64,000 bases of DNA from CAZOKH01 sp964580315. GTDB taxonomy: Bacteria > Chloroflexota > Anaerolineae > Anaerolineales > Anaerolineaceae. The stretch lies in contig CAZOKH010000006.1 of assembly GCA_964580315.1 (NCBI GenBank), positions 3,392 to 67,391 on the forward strand. The letters run 5' to 3'. This document shows positions 63,139-64,000 of this stretch, piece by piece. Under the pieces are notes generated by a model, which did not search any database, had not been told where the DNA came from, and saw only the letters and a program-made list of their open reading frames with translations. The first letter of the stretch is position 1; every line of letters begins with the position of its first letter. A program made the translations under genes and the position numbers.

Positions 63139-63939
63139 ATGAACCTGTCTGAAGATCAGAAAGGAAGAAATCTTCCGCAGCGCGTCAATATCCTGGGGGT
63201 GGGTGTGAGCGCAATCACCATGCAGCATGCCCTGGATTTCATCGCTGAATGGATCCAAAAGCGCGATGCGCATTATATCTGTTTGACACCGGCACATGCC
63301 ATCATGGATTGTTATGACCACACGGAGCTACGCAAGGTATATAACTACAGTGGTTTAACTACGCCCGACGGCATGGCAATCGTGTGGTTGCTGCACAGCT
63401 ATGGTTTTTCTTATGTTGAGCGGGTTTATGGGCCTGATTTGCTGCTGGCGGTATGCGGGTTGTCAATGCTAAAAGGTTACCGGCATTATTTTTATGGCGG
63501 GGCACCCGGTGTGGCCGAGAAGATGGTTGAAAACCTTCAAAAAAGGTTTCCGGGGTTGCAAGTGGCAGGCATTGAATCGCCTCCTTTCAGAGCTTTGACT
63601 GAGCAGGAAGAAAAAGCTCTGGTTGCCCGTGTTCAGTCTGCAGCGCCGGATGTTTTTTGGGTGGGGCTTGGCTCACCACGGCAGGAAGCCTGGATGGCGG
63701 ACCATCTTGCAAAACTGGGCGTTCCGGTGATGGCCGGTGTGGGGGCGGCTTTTGACTTTCTATCAGGAAACAAACCGCAAGCACCCAGGTGGATTCAGCG
63801 GTCAGGGATGGAATGGTTGTTCCGTTTTTTGAGTGAACCTTCGCGGTTGTGGAAGCGGTATTTATTGAATTACCCACGGTTTGTTATGCTGGTTTTGCTG
63901 CAAAAATTGAAATTGATTAAGATTCCACTGGAGTTTTGA
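63139..63939 (+). CDS. WecG/TagA/CpsF family glycosyltransferase
   Basis: 266 residues from ATG 63139; TTG 63127 is in frame. Signature NYSGLTTPDGMAIVWLLHS, YFYGGAPGVAEKMVENL, VFWVGLGSPRQEAWMADH, and GVGAAFDFLSGNKPQAP. GT26 family adding N-acetylmannosaminuronate or similar to lipid-linked sugar. Confidence 0.9.
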   Translation: MNLSEDQKGRNLPQRVNILGVGVSAITMQHALDFIAEWIQKRDAHYICLTPAHAIMDCYDHTELRKVYNYSGLTTPDGMAIVWLLHSYGFSYVERVYGPDLLLAVCGLSMLKGYRHYFYGGAPGVAEKMVENLQKRFPGLQVAGIESPPFRALTEQEEKALVARVQSAAPDVFWVGLGSPRQEAWMADHLAKLGVPVMAGVGAAFDFLSGNKPQAPRWIQRSGMEWLFRFLSEPSRLWKRYLLNYPRFVMLVLLQKLKLIKIPLEF

Positions 63940-63944
63940 TCGAA

Positions 63945-64000
63945 ATGGTTAGACGATTTTCAGCGAATTTTGCTGTATTTTCGATTTTTCTCGATTTTGT
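63945..64000 (+). CDS. N-terminus of a probable polyprenyl-phosphate glycosylphosphotransferase
   Basis: ATG 63945 opens an 18-codon partial frame (VRRFSANFAVFSIFLDFV) that runs off the window. GGAG at 63930-63933 may be its ribosome site. A hydrophobic helix after a basic start fits the first membrane segment of this family, and the position after a WecG gene fits too. Identity is inferred. Confidence 0.4.
   Translation, partial: MVRRFSANFAVFSIFLDF

Noticed and set aside
1..64000. CRISPR arrays, insertion sequences, prophage or integron sites
   Set aside because: No spaced repeats, transposase, integrase or terminal inverted repeats were found by reading. The only long repeat is inside pstS.

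Overview
The window is a piece of a bacterial chromosome of roughly 50% GC, probably a member of the phylum Chloroflexota, class Anaerolineae. This is an inference from gene style, not from a marker gene. The signs are many lipoproteins and wall enzymes with Thr-Pro rich linkers, an NBR1-type Ig-like lipoprotein, a DUF4013 membrane protein, and a large PDZ/7TM/multi-GAF histidine kinase. No rRNA, CRISPR array, insertion sequence or prophage was seen. A run of ten N at 34340-34349 marks a contig join.

Layout. 1-10.8 kb: small Cys-rich and lipoprotein genes, a thioredoxin-TPR protein, a coupled minus-strand operon of a wall amidase and two L,D-transpeptidases, an AMMECR1 protein, a DUF4013 membrane protein and a glycoside-hydrolase-like protein. 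11-21 kb: a class A penicillin-binding protein, a methylase-like protein with decayed motifs, and the GAF histidine kinase. 21-23 kb: an orphan TrpB-type enzyme behind a complete T-box leader with a UGG specifier, so predicted to sense uncharged tRNA-Trp. 23-34 kb: mostly plus-strand single genes (tRNA-Ser, RlmD, methyltransferase, NADH oxidase, DUF3795, HAD, alpha/beta hydrolase, an AT-rich HNH-like gene, a CBM9-like lipoprotein, DNA polymerase IV). 34-40 kb: tRNA-Thr, RNHCP protein, RsgA, TypA, YgjP-like protease, uridine kinase and a VTT membrane protein.

40-53 kb is a nearly complete minus-strand phosphate regulon: glycosyltransferase, phoP/B, phoR, phoU2, a terminator, two dTMP-kinase-like genes, a CHAD-domain gene and a small ORF, then pstS-pstC-pstA-pstB-phoU. 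PstS contains two identical phosphate-binding domains in one polypeptide (760 bp exact direct repeat). A candidate Pho box precedes pstS. 53-64 kb is a surface polysaccharide cluster: heparinase II/III-like protein, a dehydrogenase/Gfo-Idh-MocA fusion, formyltransferase, O-antigen ligase with TPRs, two GT4 glycosyltransferases, a WecG/TagA transferase and the start of what is probably a polyprenyl-phosphate sugar transferase.

The most notable items are the duplicated PstS, the Tmk-like/CHAD module inside the Pho cluster, the Trp T-box leader with a terminator-like Stem III, the decayed methylase, the AT-rich HNH-like gene, the tandem terminators ahead of rsgA, and an assembly error inside dinB that can be repaired by eye.
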